Notes: generated by a model from the sequence alone, not told the origin. A DNA stretch of 10,254 nucleotides from Chloroflexota bacterium (GCA_005879675.1 VBJE01000116.1:1-10254), one strand, 5' to 3'. Positions 1-7,763 are shown, counted from the first letter of the stretch. Program-made: numbers and translations.

Positions 1-839
<839 letters not shown>

Positions 840-859
840 CGCCACCAATCTACCTTTCT

Positions 860-880
860 GGGGCGGCTTGCGCGCGCCCC
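860..880 (-). other. GC-rich hairpin between the oxidoreductase and aceB
   Basis: A perfect 6-bp stem (GGGGCG with CGCCCC) with a 9-base loop lies in the 54-base gap between the oxidoreductase stop and the aceB start. No T-run follows, so it is not a convincing intrinsic terminator. It may attenuate transcription or stabilise the mRNA end. It could also be chance in such GC-rich sequence. Confidence 0.25.
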
Positions 881-893
881 GCCGAGGCGATGC

Positions 894-1832
894 CTACCGT
901 CCGGCCAGGCGCTCCACGACCGGCGCCAGGTCTTCGGCCGCCTCACCGGGGACGATGACGTCGGCAAAGCCGTAGCGGTCGCGCCGAGCCTTCAGGTCTT
1001 CCTCGATCTGCCCCAGCGTGCCGATGAGGAAATGCGGCATCTCCAGCACGTTGCGTGGTTTGAAGCCCATCGACGGCGCAAGCGCCTCGGCCAGCGACTC
1101 TCGATCCTCCGTGACGTTGGCGAAGAACACGGTGAAGCCCAGCTCGATGGCGTCGAAACGGTCTCCGGCAGCCTCCCTGATCCAGCCCAGCTTCTCGTCT
1201 GTGGCCTCCGCCATGCCGGTCTGGACGAGCTTGGGGTTGATTCGCCCTTCGTTCAGGTTGTAGTTGACGTGGACGATATCGGCCTCGCGCGCCGCGAGGC
1301 TGAGCATCTTGCGGCCACCTCCGCCGAGCAGAAATCGCGGATGCGGCTTCTGGACCGGCAACGGGGAGCCCTCGAGGCCCTTGATCGTGTAGTGCTTGCC
1401 CTCGAACGAGAACTCGCCGCCGGCGAAGAACTTCTTGATGATCGTGACCGCCTCGGCGAGCCTTTCGATCCGAACGCCGGCGCTGTCGTAAGGGATGCCC
1501 GCCTGCTCGTAATCGGAGACCATCCAGCCGGCGCCGATGCCGAGATCGAGGCGTCCGTCGGACAGCAGGTCAAGCGTCGCCGCCTCCTTGGCGAGGACGA
1601 CCGGGTGGCGGTAGTCGTTGTCGAAGACGAGCGAACCGACACGCAGCGTCGTCGTCGCGTCGGCGGCGGCCATCAACGCGGCGATCGGTCCGGCCTGGTC
1701 CCCGTAGTGGTCGGGCAGGAAGACCGCCGAGTAACCCAGCGACTCGATCGCCCGCGCTCGCTCGCGCCACTGCGCCGCGCTGTGTGCTCGGTGCTCCTGG
1801 ACGCTGAACCGAAACGGCCGGAGTCTCGTCAC
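894..1832 (-). CDS. LLM-class F420-dependent oxidoreductase (MSMEG_2516-like family)
   Basis: A 312-residue protein of the bacterial luciferase-like monooxygenase superfamily, a TIM-barrel fold that binds a deazaflavin (F420) or flavin cofactor in the cytoplasm. The visible family signature is the stretch at residues 83-103 (EAATLDLLSDGRLDLGIGAGW), preceded by a VGSLVFDNDYRHP strand-loop and followed by a LPVQKPHP-FLLGGGG block at about 158-173. The pattern resembles the MSMEG_2516 group annotated as F420-dependent; F420 use and substrate are inferred, not shown. The start is GTG at 1830-1832, as no ATG fits the frame upstream. The Shine-Dalgarno site is weak. The insertion element begins only 28 bases upstream, so the original 5' context has been displaced. 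aceB follows in the same direction. Confidence 0.88.
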   Translation of the reverse strand: MTRLRPFRFSVQEHRAHSAAQWRERARAIESLGYSAVFLPDHYGDQAGPIAALMAAADATTTLRVGSLVFDNDYRHPVVLAKEAATLDLLSDGRLDLGIGAGWMVSDYEQAGIPYDSAGVRIERLAEAVTIIKKFFAGGEFSFEGKHYTIKGLEGSPLPVQKPHPRFLLGGGGRKMLSLAAREADIVHVNYNLNEGRINPKLVQTGMAEATDEKLGWIREAAGDRFDAIELGFTVFFANVTEDRESLAEALAPSMGFKPRNVLEMPHFLIGTLGQIEEDLKARRDRYGFADVIVPGEAAEDLAPVVERLAGR

Positions 1833-1844
1833 ATCAGGAGACTA

Positions 1845-1860
1845 GCCGAGGTGGTGCCGA
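1845..1860. repeat. Target-site duplication, left copy (16 bp)
   Basis: GCCGAGGTGGTGCCGA is identical to 3207-3222 and directly abuts the left TGT end of the insertion element. Base 1844 (A) also matches 3206, so the duplication may be called 16 or 17 bp. This copy contains a remnant of the tRNA-Phe 3' end (discriminator, CCA and last acceptor bases on the minus strand). Confidence 0.88.
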
Positions 1861-1868
1861 TGTCGACC

Positions 1869-1903
1869 TTCGGTAGATGCTTGACGAATCTACTTCGGTA
1901 GAT
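1869..1903 (+). repeat. Left-end iterated repeats of the insertion element (2 copies)
   Basis: TTCGGTAGAT occurs at 1869-1878 and 1894-1903, 25 bases apart, each followed by CTTGAC. These are probably transposase binding sites. The right end carries a related but distinct core in inverted orientation. Confidence 0.75.
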
Positions 1904-1925
1904 CCTTGACACTCCCATGTGAAAT

Positions 1926-3101
1926 CTATCGCCTCAGCGCCGTGCCGTCGGCGTGCTTCTTGCGAACCTCACCCCCGACGCCGGCTCGTGCCACGGTCCG
2001 GAGCAGCTGGTTGCCGACCCAGAACTGGAACAGACCGTCGGTCACCAGGACGTCGCAGCTGCTGCCGCTGTAGTTCTTGCCCACGCTGATGTGCTGGGAG
2101 TCGACGCAGACGACGCCGTTCCGGGCCACCCGTCGCGCCACCCATTGCTCGCCGTTGCGCTCCGGACGTCGGGTGAGCTCCCGGCGCTTGTCATCACCGG
2201 GGAACCGGCTCGCGGGCGGCATATCGTCCAGCGATTGGTGCGGCCGCTGCGTGTTGTAGTAGCTCACCCACTCATCTAGCGCCTCCTGTGCCGTCTTTAG
2301 GTTCCGGAACACCTGCCGGGTGTCGAAATCGTCGCGAAGGGTGCGGTGAAAGCGCTCGATCTTGCCGGTCGTGGTCGGCGAGCGCGGCGCGGTGAGGATG
2401 TGGTCGACGCCGTTCTCCCGGCAGATCCGGTCGAAGAGGACCTCGACCGGGGGCTGGGCGAAGCGGCCGGTGAAGACCTTGCCGTTGTCGGTCAGAACTT
2501 GGGCAGGCACGCCGTAGGTGCGCATGGCCGAACTGAAACCGTCACAGACCGCCTGGGTTCGCTCTCGCGACATCAGGCAGGCGGAGACGCAGAACCTCGA
2601 GTGGTCGTCGATGCCGGTCAGCGCCTTGGCTGCCGTGCCGTCAGCGAGCGCGAAGCCATGGACGACGTCGAGCTGCCACAGCTCCATCGGCGCCCCCCGT
2701 TCCCAGCGCTTCCAGGTCTCGCGGCGCCGGCGTCGCGTCACCGGGTCGATGACCGCGGCTCGAACCAAGCAGCGATAGACCGCCGACTCCGAAGGCGCCG
2801 GTTCAACATGCTTGCGGGCGAGCTCGTAGGCAATGCGGCGGGCTCCCCAATAGGGATGAGAACGGCGCATCTCGAGGACCACCACTTCGACCGTCGCCGG
2901 CATCTGGTGCGGGCAATGCGCCGGTCGACGCGACCGGTTGCCAAGCCCCTCCAGGCCGTCGCCTTCATACTTCGCCAGCCAACCGTGCATCGTTTGCCGG
3001 CTGACTCCCCAGTCTCTGGCCACCTGCATCACCGTTTGACCCTCGGCCAGCACCGCCTGCACCGCTTTGTACCTTTGCTCAGCCACGCTCATCTCCCTCA
3101 T
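1926..3101 (-). CDS. IS481-family transposase with DDE integrase core
   Basis: Catalyses excision and integration of the surrounding element. The open frame is 396 codons from a TTG at 3114-3116. That TTG lies in the terminal repeat, so I prefer the ATG at 3099-3101; an ATG at 3090-3092 or a GTG at 3084-3086, six bases after AGGGAG, is also plausible. Numbering from the TTG, an N-terminal helix-turn-helix lies at about 28-50 (VMQVARDWGVSRQTMHGWL). The rve core has Asp150 (WQLDVVHGF), Asp210 (LTDNGKVFTGRF) and Glu254 (TTTGKIERFHRTL), a complete DDE triad. YYNTQRPHQSL near 286-296 is typical of the family. The C-terminal part after about 330 is a small domain ending ADGTALRR. The gene looks intact and so possibly active. 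Confidence 0.95.
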   Translation of the reverse strand: MREMSVAEQRYKAVQAVLAEGQTVMQVARDWGVSRQTMHGWLAKYEGDGLEGLGNRSRRPAHCPHQMPATVEVVVLEMRRSHPYWGARRIAYELARKHVEPAPSESAVYRCLVRAAVIDPVTRRRRRETWKRWERGAPMELWQLDVVHGFALADGTAAKALTGIDDHSRFCVSACLMSRERTQAVCDGFSSAMRTYGVPAQVLTDNGKVFTGRFAQPPVEVLFDRICRENGVDHILTAPRSPTTTGKIERFHRTLRDDFDTRQVFRNLKTAQEALDEWVSYYNTQRPHQSLDDMPPASRFPGDDKRRELTRRPERNGEQWVARRVARNGVVCVDSQHISVGKNYSGSSCDVLVTDGLFQFWVGNQLLRTVARAGVGGEVRKKHADGTALRR

Positions 3102-3118
3102 GCGAGGGAGTGTCAAAG

Positions 3119-3198
3119 ATCAGCCGAAGTAGGTGTAAACCATCAGCCGAAGTAGTGACAAACATCAGCCGAAGGCGTTTTGTCGCCCATCAGCCGAA
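3119..3198 (-). repeat. Right-end iterated repeats of the insertion element (4 copies)
   Basis: ATCAGCCGAA (TTCGGCTGAT on the minus strand) begins at 3119, 3142, 3164 and 3189, with spacings of 23, 22 and 25 bases. The units are followed on the minus strand by variants of TTTGACAC, TTTACACC, TTGTCAC and GCGACAAA. The array lies directly upstream of the transposase start, so it may combine transposase binding with regulation of the gene. Confidence 0.8.
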
Positions 3199-3206
3199 CT
3201 TGCACA

Positions 3207-3222
3207 GCCGAGGTGGTGCCGA
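3207..3222. repeat. Target-site duplication, right copy, overlapping the tRNA-Phe 3' end
   Basis: Identical to 1845-1860. It includes the minus-strand CCA, the discriminator base and the last five acceptor-stem bases of tRNA-Phe (3214-3222), so the tRNA gene was kept whole by the duplication. Confidence 0.88.
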
Positions 3223-3290
3223 GGGCCGGATTTGAACCGGCGACACCTTGATTTTCAGTCAAGTGCTCTACCAAGCTGAGCTACCTCGGC
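3214..3290 (-). tRNA. tRNA-Phe (anticodon GAA), CCA encoded
   Basis: The minus strand folds as a full cloverleaf. The acceptor is GCCGAGG/CCTCGGC (7 bp), the D stem GCTC/GAGC and the anticodon stem CTTGA/TCAAG with loop CTGAAAA, giving anticodon GAA. The T stem is GCCGG/CCGGC with loop TTCAAAT. The discriminator is A, followed by an encoded CCA at 3214-3216. The 3' end lies inside the duplication made by the insertion element, and all stems pair perfectly. Confidence 0.97.
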
Positions 3291-3300
3291 ACGGCGGGTA

Positions 3301-3306
3301 ATTCTA
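3301..3306 (-). promoter_or_regulatory. Candidate -10 box of tRNA-Phe
   Basis: TAGAAT on the minus strand ends 10 bases before the tRNA 5' end. No good -35 hexamer is visible at 16-18 bases upstream. The rest of 3291-3375 must also hold the promoter of the divergent lipoprotein gene, for which I see no clear boxes. Confidence 0.35.
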
Positions 3307-3375
3307 TCGACGCACCGGTGCTCGCCATTTGGTCGACGGGCCGATCTCGGGTCTGCCAGACTACGGCTCCCGACG

Positions 3376-3930
3376 ATGAGGACTGTACCGAGGTTCGCTC
3401 TGCCGCTGGTGGGCGCCGCCTTATTCGTCGTGGCGTGTGGCGGGCCGTCGAGCACGGCTTCCAGCTCCCCCTCCCCCACCACGACTTCCGAGCACATCGC
3501 CTCCGTCGATGCATGCACCCTCGTCACCGCCGCCGAGGCTTCGGCGGCCGTGGCCAGCGCGGTCACGAACGTCGCCGCGACCAGCGGCGTGCAGATTCCG
3601 GGCGCGTGCATCTACGGCAGCTCGGAGAGCTCGGCCGGAGTGTTCGTCTACGCCCAGGTCTACCCCGACACCACCACGGCCGATGCGGTGCAGCCAGACC
3701 AGATCGCGACGATCCTGGCCGGACAGCTCGGGGTATCGAACGCGCACTCGGTCAGCGGCATCGGCGACAAGGCATTCGAGTACTCGGCCACCGGCTCCGG
3801 CGAAAATGGCATCGCCATCTTCGTCTTCAAGGCGAACGTGGTGATGATGATCGTGGTCAACCCGACCACCAACTCGGCCTCGGTCGAGCAACTCGCCCGC
3901 ACCGCCGTCAGCCGCCTCAAGGCAGGCTAA
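3376..3930 (+). CDS. Small secreted lipoprotein of unknown function
   Basis: A 184-residue protein with a lipoprotein signal peptide: MRTVPR, a hydrophobic segment at about 7-20 and the lipobox VVAC with the lipidated Cys21. A Ser/Thr/Pro-rich linker (about 22-38) leads to a compact domain with Cys47 and Cys78, which could form a disulfide (DACTLVTAAEASAAV ... GACIYG). This layout resembles the DUF3558-like lipoproteins of actinobacteria, but I cannot confirm family membership. It would sit on the outer face of the cytoplasmic membrane. It is the only plus-strand gene in the window and is divergent from tRNA-Phe. The ATG at 3376 has no strong ribosome binding site; the signal peptide supports it. 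Confidence 0.82.
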   Translation: MRTVPRFALPLVGAALFVVACGGPSSTASSSPSPTTTSEHIASVDACTLVTAAEASAAVASAVTNVAATSGVQIPGACIYGSSESSAGVFVYAQVYPDTTTADAVQPDQIATILAGQLGVSNAHSVSGIGDKAFEYSATGSGENGIAIFVFKANVVMMIVVNPTTNSASVEQLARTAVSRLKAG

Positions 3931-3945
3931 CCGGGCCGCTCGATC

Positions 3946-3978
3946 AGATCCAGGCGGGCGCGATGCCGCGCCGGATCT
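3946..3978. terminator. Hairpin between convergent genes, possible bidirectional terminator
   Basis: An inner stem GGCGCG/CGCGCC with loop ATGC (3957-3972) is extended by an outer stem AGATCC/GGATCT (3946-3951 with 3973-3978), with a 5-base bulge on one side. It lies in the 60-base gap between the lipoprotein stop and the stop of the minus-strand membrane protein. No T-run follows on either strand, so function as an intrinsic terminator is uncertain. Confidence 0.45.
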
Positions 3979-3990
3979 CAGACCAACCGG

Positions 3991-5207
3991 CTAGGTGGCG
4001 TTGGCCTTGTCGACCTCGGAGTTGTAGGCGTCGATCAGCGGCTTGTAGAAGGCGTCGACATCGCTGCTGACCTTGGTCCAGTCGACCGCCTCGATCTTCT
4101 GCAGGTCGGCCTGGAGGGCTTTCTCCGCGGCGGAGGCCGCCGCCTGCGTCCTCGCGTTGAGTAGTGCGCTGAAATCGGTGGCAAGCGTTTGCACGTCGTG
4201 CAAGAAGGTGTCGACCTCGACCGGCACGCCAGGCGCCTTGTCCAGCGAGACCGCCTTGGTCGTGTCGGTCTTGAGCTTTTCGTCGGCCGCAGCGACCCCG
4301 GTCAGGTCCTGGGCCTGGGCCTTGGTGCCCAGAGTTTCGAAGTCGATGAGCACGTCGAAGAACGCCTGGTAGAAGTTCCCTATCTGCACGTAGTCGTTGG
4401 TGATGACCTTCGCCGTGGCCAGCGCCTTGCGCGCGTGGCCGATGCGGGTCGATTCCTTGTCGATGTCCGACTTGCGCAGCAACGTCAGCCACTGGTTTTC
4501 CTTCAGGCCCGCATCCGCTTTGGCGAGGGAGGCATCGTCGGAATCGATCTGGCTCTGCGCGGCCTGCGATTTGGTGACGATCTGGGTAAGGGTTTCCTTG
4601 TCCGTCTGGAGGGTGGATCCAGACACGCTCGACACATCGGTGCCGGTGATCTTGTCGCTCAGCGAGTTGATGGTGCCGTTGAGTTCGTTCTGATGACCGA
4701 CGACGCTGTTGTAGGCGTTGTGCGCCGTGCTCAGGCGATTCTGGGCAAAGGCCACCCCGGCGACAAGGTACGCGCCGAGCGCGGCCAGGACGACGACGAC
4801 GACGAGGATGATGGCGATGATCGGCCCCAGGCTGCGGCGCCGCGGCGGCGGAGCCATGGCCGCTTCGGGCGGTGGGTAGTAGCTCGGGGTTGAGCCCTCC
4901 GGCGGTGCGTAGCCCGCGGGCGGGGCGTACTCGGCCGGCGATGTTTCAGCCCGTGGTGTTTCAGCCCATGGTGTTTCAGGTCGTGGTGTTTCAGTCGGCG
5001 GTGTTTCAGCCCGTGGCGTGTCGGCCGGTGGTGTTTCAGCCCGCGGTGTTTCAGCCCGCGGTGTTTCGGCCGGTGGTGTTTCGGCCCATGGTTTTTCAGC
5101 TGGCGGGTTTCAGCCGGGGGAGGACCGCCAGGCGGAGTTTCGCCGGGTGGCGGCTCGCCTGCTGGCGGGGTGTCCTCGGGGGGCGTCCCGTAGGGTCCTG
5201 CGGTCAT
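3991..5207 (-). CDS. Single-pass membrane protein with ETP-repeat cytoplasmic arm (frame broken by one missing base)
   Basis: I do not recognise a family. Read with one base restored near 5107, it is a 405-residue protein. From ATG at 5205-5207 it has a Pro/Gly-rich start (TAGPYGTPPEDTPPAGEPPPG), then about twelve Glu-Thr-Pro-x-Ala repeats, a YAPP-type linker and a basic PPPRRRS stop. One transmembrane helix follows (about 129-155, PIIAIILVVVVVLAALGAYL), then about 250 mostly helical residues outside the cell with coiled-coil character (SLSDKITG ... ATDFSALLNARTQ) and no cysteines. As the sequence stands, the upstream frame leaves the repeat after Glu-Thr, and the longest clean frame is 3991-4857 (288 residues from an internal ATG), which keeps the membrane and outer domains. 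The restored length is an exact number of codons. It follows tRNA-Val on the same strand. Confidence 0.72.
4933..5111 (-). repeat. Tandem 15-bp coding repeats (12 units, Glu-Thr-Pro-x-Ala)
   Basis: Consensus on the minus strand is GAAACACCNCGGGCT. The units start at 4933, 4948, 4963 and so on every 15 bases; the last (5098-5111) has 14 bases because the A of ACA is missing. They encode ETPRA, ETPPA, ETPWA, ETPRP, ETPPT, DTPRA, EKPWA and ETSPA variants. Slippage by whole units would keep the frame, but the single-base loss does not. Confidence 0.9.
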
Positions 5208-5270
5208 TGTTCGGTGCACTTTAGCGCTTTCTTAACGCAGATGCCAGATATCGCCGCCCCGCGCAGCGAG

Positions 5271-5344
5271 TGGGCGGTGATGGACTTGAACCAACGACCT
5301 CCTCGGTGTAAGCGAGGCGCTCTAGCCAGCTGAGCTAACCGCCC
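5271..5344 (-). tRNA. tRNA-Val (anticodon TAC)
   Basis: The minus strand folds with acceptor GGGCGGT/ACCGCCC, D stem GCTC/GAGC, and anticodon stem CCTCG/CGAGG around loop CTTACAC, giving TAC. The T arm is GTTGG-TTCAAGT-CCATC, which leaves one T-T mismatch at its second pair. The discriminator is A (5271); CCA is not encoded. It starts 23 bases after the S41 protease stop, so it may be processed from the operon transcript. A TAGACT box at 5365-5370 could be its own -10. The stretch 5208-5270 downstream shows no clear terminator. Confidence 0.94.
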
Positions 5345-5367
5345 TCCGTGTTCGCGCGGTGCCCAGT

Positions 5368-6564
5368 CTACTGACCGGACAGCACCGCCAAGGCCGCATT
5401 CAGCTGGGTGTCTTTGGCGTAGCCGAGCGACGGTTGGGCCACGTCATAGGCATCGCCTGCGCTGGCCAGCTGCACCTTCACGTCGGGGGTCAGGCCCTTG
5501 TGATCGATCGTGACTCCGTTCGGTAGGTACCAGCGCTCCACCGTGAGATGGATGTCCGACCCATCGCTCAGCACGAAGTCCTCCTGCACCGAGCCCTTCC
5601 CGAAAGTCGTCGTCCCGACCAGCTTTGCCCGGTTGTGCACCTGCAGCGACCCGGCCACGATCTCGGCCGCCGAAGCGCTGTTGGCGTCGACGAGGACGAC
5701 CAGAGGGATGGTCGGCGCCGCGTGCTGCTTGCCCACCTCGTGTCGGTTGACGCCGCTGCGCCCGTGCGTCTCGAAGGTTTCGCCGCTGGTCACGAACTGA
5801 GTGATGACCTCATCCGCCGCAGAGACGAACCCTCCGGGGTCGCCGCGCAGGTCCAGGACCACGCCGGCCGAGCCTGGAAGGCCGTCCTTGAGCGCCCTGG
5901 CGAACTCGCTCGACGTTTGCGCTCCGAACTGGTAGATGCGGATATACAGCACACGGTTGCCCACCGTGGCGGAACGCACCGTCGGCACCTGGATCTGCGC
6001 CCGTGTGATCGTGAACGTCAACGCCTCGGTGCCGCGCTGGATGGTCAGCGTCAATTTGGTGCCTTCCGGTCCCTGGATCAGCGCCGTCGCCTGCTCGGGC
6101 GTGATCCCTTTGATGTCCTTGTCCCCCACCTTGACGATCTGGTCGCCGCCCTTCAACCCCGCCAGCGCGGCCGGCGAGCCGGGAACCGTGCCGGTGATGG
6201 TCGGATAGGTGGCGCTGAAGCTCAGGTAGATGCCGATGCCTGTGTACCTTCCCTGGTAGCTCTCCTGCAGGCGCTTGTACTGCTCGGGGTCGAAGTAGAG
6301 CGAGTACGGGTCGCCCAGGCTGTTGACGAGCCCCTGCACGCTGCCCTGGGACAACTTCTTGGTGTCGACGTTGGTGTCCACGTAGTCGGCCTGGATGAGA
6401 CGCGCCGCCTCCTGGACCTCCGTCAGGTCGACGCGCGACGCCGACCGATGGCCGATGTACGGCACCCACTCCGGGTACGCCTGGTCGACCCAGACGCCGG
6501 CGAGAAAGCCGATGACCAGGACGAGGGCGACAGCGCCACCCCGCAGGGCGACGCGAAATCTCAT
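5368..6564 (-). CDS. ctpA: CtpA-type C-terminal processing protease, S41 family
   Basis: A 398-residue periplasmic or extracytoplasmic serine protease. An N-terminal signal anchor lies at about residues 11-27 (AVALVLVIGFLAGVWVD). The S41 N-terminal helical part has the family block LGDPYSLYFDPEQ (83-95). A PDZ domain follows at about 105-190, with the GI-G-YLSF carboxylate loop and the GL--GDQIVKV strand. The catalytic domain has VVLDLRGDPGG (235-245), the nucleophile Ser298 in NSASAAE and the general base Lys323 in FGKGSVQ, so the Ser-Lys dyad is complete. Such proteases trim exported proteins and in several bacteria control the stability of peptidoglycan hydrolases, which fits its place 23 bases after the M23 gene. 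The substrate is not known. The start is ATG at 6562-6564, with a weak ribosome binding site. Confidence 0.95.
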   Translation of the reverse strand: MRFRVALRGGAVALVLVIGFLAGVWVDQAYPEWVPYIGHRSASRVDLTEVQEAARLIQADYVDTNVDTKKLSQGSVQGLVNSLGDPYSLYFDPEQYKRLQESYQGRYTGIGIYLSFSATYPTITGTVPGSPAALAGLKGGDQIVKVGDKDIKGITPEQATALIQGPEGTKLTLTIQRGTEALTFTITRAQIQVPTVRSATVGNRVLYIRIYQFGAQTSSEFARALKDGLPGSAGVVLDLRGDPGGFVSAADEVITQFVTSGETFETHGRSGVNRHEVGKQHAAPTIPLVVLVDANSASAAEIVAGSLQVHNRAKLVGTTTFGKGSVQEDFVLSDGSDIHLTVERWYLPNGVTIDHKGLTPDVKVQLASAGDAYDVAQPSLGYAKDTQLNAALAVLSGQ

Positions 6565-6587
6565 GTCAGGAAGCTAGCAGGGCCGGC

Positions 6588-7758
6588 TCAGCAGCCGAGC
6601 CAGATGCACGGGTCCTTGTACATGCCGTTGACGCGTATCTCGAAGTGCAGGTGAGGGCCGGTCGACCAGCCGGTCGAGCCCTCGAACGCGACCGTGGTGC
6701 CTCGCGGCACGACCATGCCGGTGCGCAGGCCGGGCGCGTAACCCGCCGTGTGGCCGTAGTACGTGGCGTAACCGTGGCCGTGGATGATCACGAGCAGGTT
6801 GCCGTAGCCGATGCTGTTCGGGTACAGGTAAGCCACGCCGGTGTCGGCCGCGACGATGTTGGTGTGGTACGGGCCGGCGATGTCCAGGCCCGTGTGGATC
6901 TTGTGCGGGTAAGGGCACGACGGGTCGTAGATCTCGAGGTAGAACGTCGAGCATCCAAAGCCCTGCGTGATGCAGGAATAGCCGCAAGCCGGCTCCGGCC
7001 ACTCGAAGACGCCAGACCCGCCGCCGACCTTTTCCGCTTGCTTTGCATACTCGAGATAGAGCTTCGCGACCTGGGCGTCGATCGCGGCCCGCTCGGCCTG
7101 GACCTGGTCGTACTGGACCTTCAGCTGCACCTGGAGCTGCTGCTCGAAGACGAGCGCCGCGGCCTGTGTCGCCAGGTTCTTCTCCATGTCCGCCTGCACC
7201 GCCCTCTGCTGCTACGTGCTCGACCTGCAGGTCGGCGATCAGGCGGTTGTCCGACTGCGTGACCTCCTGGGCGCCCACGAGCCTGTTCAACAGCTGGTTC
7301 ATGCTGCTGGACGTCAGCACGAGCTGGATGTAGTTGACGGTGCCGTGCGAGTCCAGGTAGCGGAGGCGCTGATTCAGCAGCTGGTCGCGTATGGTCGCCC
7401 GCGCCTGCAGGCGGATCATCGCGGCCTCGCCGAAGCGGATCTTGCGGCTCAGCTCGTCGATCGCCTGCTGCGTCTGCTGAATCAGCGCCTTCTGGGCGGC
7501 GATCTGCCTGTTGAGGCTCCCGATCATGGCGTCGATGGCGTTGATCTGGGCGATGGTGTCCTTGATCTGATGCTGGATGGTGTTGAGCTGGTTCTGGTTG
7601 TTCACCTGCTGACCGATCCCCTGGTTGTAGGCGAGACATGCCTGGTACACGGCCGGCGGGTCCCCGGGATAGCAGTAGATCGCGGAGACGTTCTGCGCCG
7701 ACTGCGGAAACCATGCCAGGGCGGCGACGAAGGCGGCAAGGGTGAAGCGCCTTTTCAC
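6588..7758 (-). CDS. Secreted coiled-coil M23 (LytM) peptidoglycan endopeptidase, frame broken by one extra base
   Basis: Likely cleaves peptide cross-links in peptidoglycan under control of FtsEX. With one extra base removed near 7213-7214 it reads as 389 residues. GTG at 7756-7758 starts a signal peptide (1-26). Long coiled-coil helices cover about 50-240. The LytM domain follows, with His288 and Asp292 (HTGLD), His336 (YYGH) and His369/His371 (GPHLHFE). The spacings of 4, 48, 81 and 83 from His288 closely match known active M23 enzymes, so unlike EnvC it should be catalytic. Eight cysteines, six around the M23 domain, suggest disulfides outside the cell. As given, the first frame runs on as nonsense to 6574, while the C-terminal part is open from a GTG at 7199. 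The gene begins 5 bases after ftsX, with AGGA inside the ftsX end as ribosome binding site. Confidence 0.85.
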
Positions 7759-7763
7759 CCGGC

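Larger units (their letters stand above)
1861..3206 (-). mobile_element. IS481-type insertion sequence, about 1346 bp
   Basis: The element holds one DDE transposase gene and is framed by TGT (left) and ACA (right) termini. The outer 20 bases of the two ends match imperfectly as inverted repeats (TGT--A--TTCGG--GATG in common). Deeper in, a stronger inverted repeat pairs 1891-1915 with the complement of about 3108-3132 (TACTTCGG--GATC-TTGACACTCCC). A perfect 16-bp direct repeat flanks it, as expected for a transposition event; it is at the long end of what is known for IS481 elements. The intact flanks and nearly clean ends suggest a fairly recent insertion. The transposase reads toward the oxidoreductase gene. 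Confidence 0.88.

Noticed and set aside
3119..3198. Short CRISPR-like array (four 10-bp repeats at 22-25 base spacing)
   Set aside because: The repeats are too short, the spacers are too short and similar to one another, and the inverted counterpart lies at the other end of the insertion element. They are transposon end repeats.
1844..3222. attL/attR of a tRNA-integrating island
   Set aside because: A direct repeat at a tRNA 3' end suggests a tyrosine-integrase att site, but the only recombinase is a DDE transposase, the segment is 1.35 kb, and TGT...ACA inverted ends abut the repeat exactly. A target duplication explains it better.
3318..4070. A 250-codon plus-strand frame over the lipoprotein gene
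   Set aside because: Arg-rich shadow frame. The overlapping 184-residue frame has a signal peptide and lipobox.
4731..5219. Separate His/Lys-rich protein (KHHRPKHRGLKH)
   Set aside because: This is the ETP array read one base out of frame after the missing base at about 5107. Only its first 40 or so residues are the true N-terminus of the membrane protein.
4872..5333. Plus-strand open frame with VFQP or GVSA repeats
   Set aside because: It is the reverse complement of the 15-bp ETP array. The minus strand gives a sensible Pro-rich arm joined in frame to a transmembrane protein.
5548..6654. A 368-codon plus-strand frame over the S41 protease
   Set aside because: Antisense shadow. The minus-strand frame carries the PDZ domain and Ser-Lys dyad of the S41 family.
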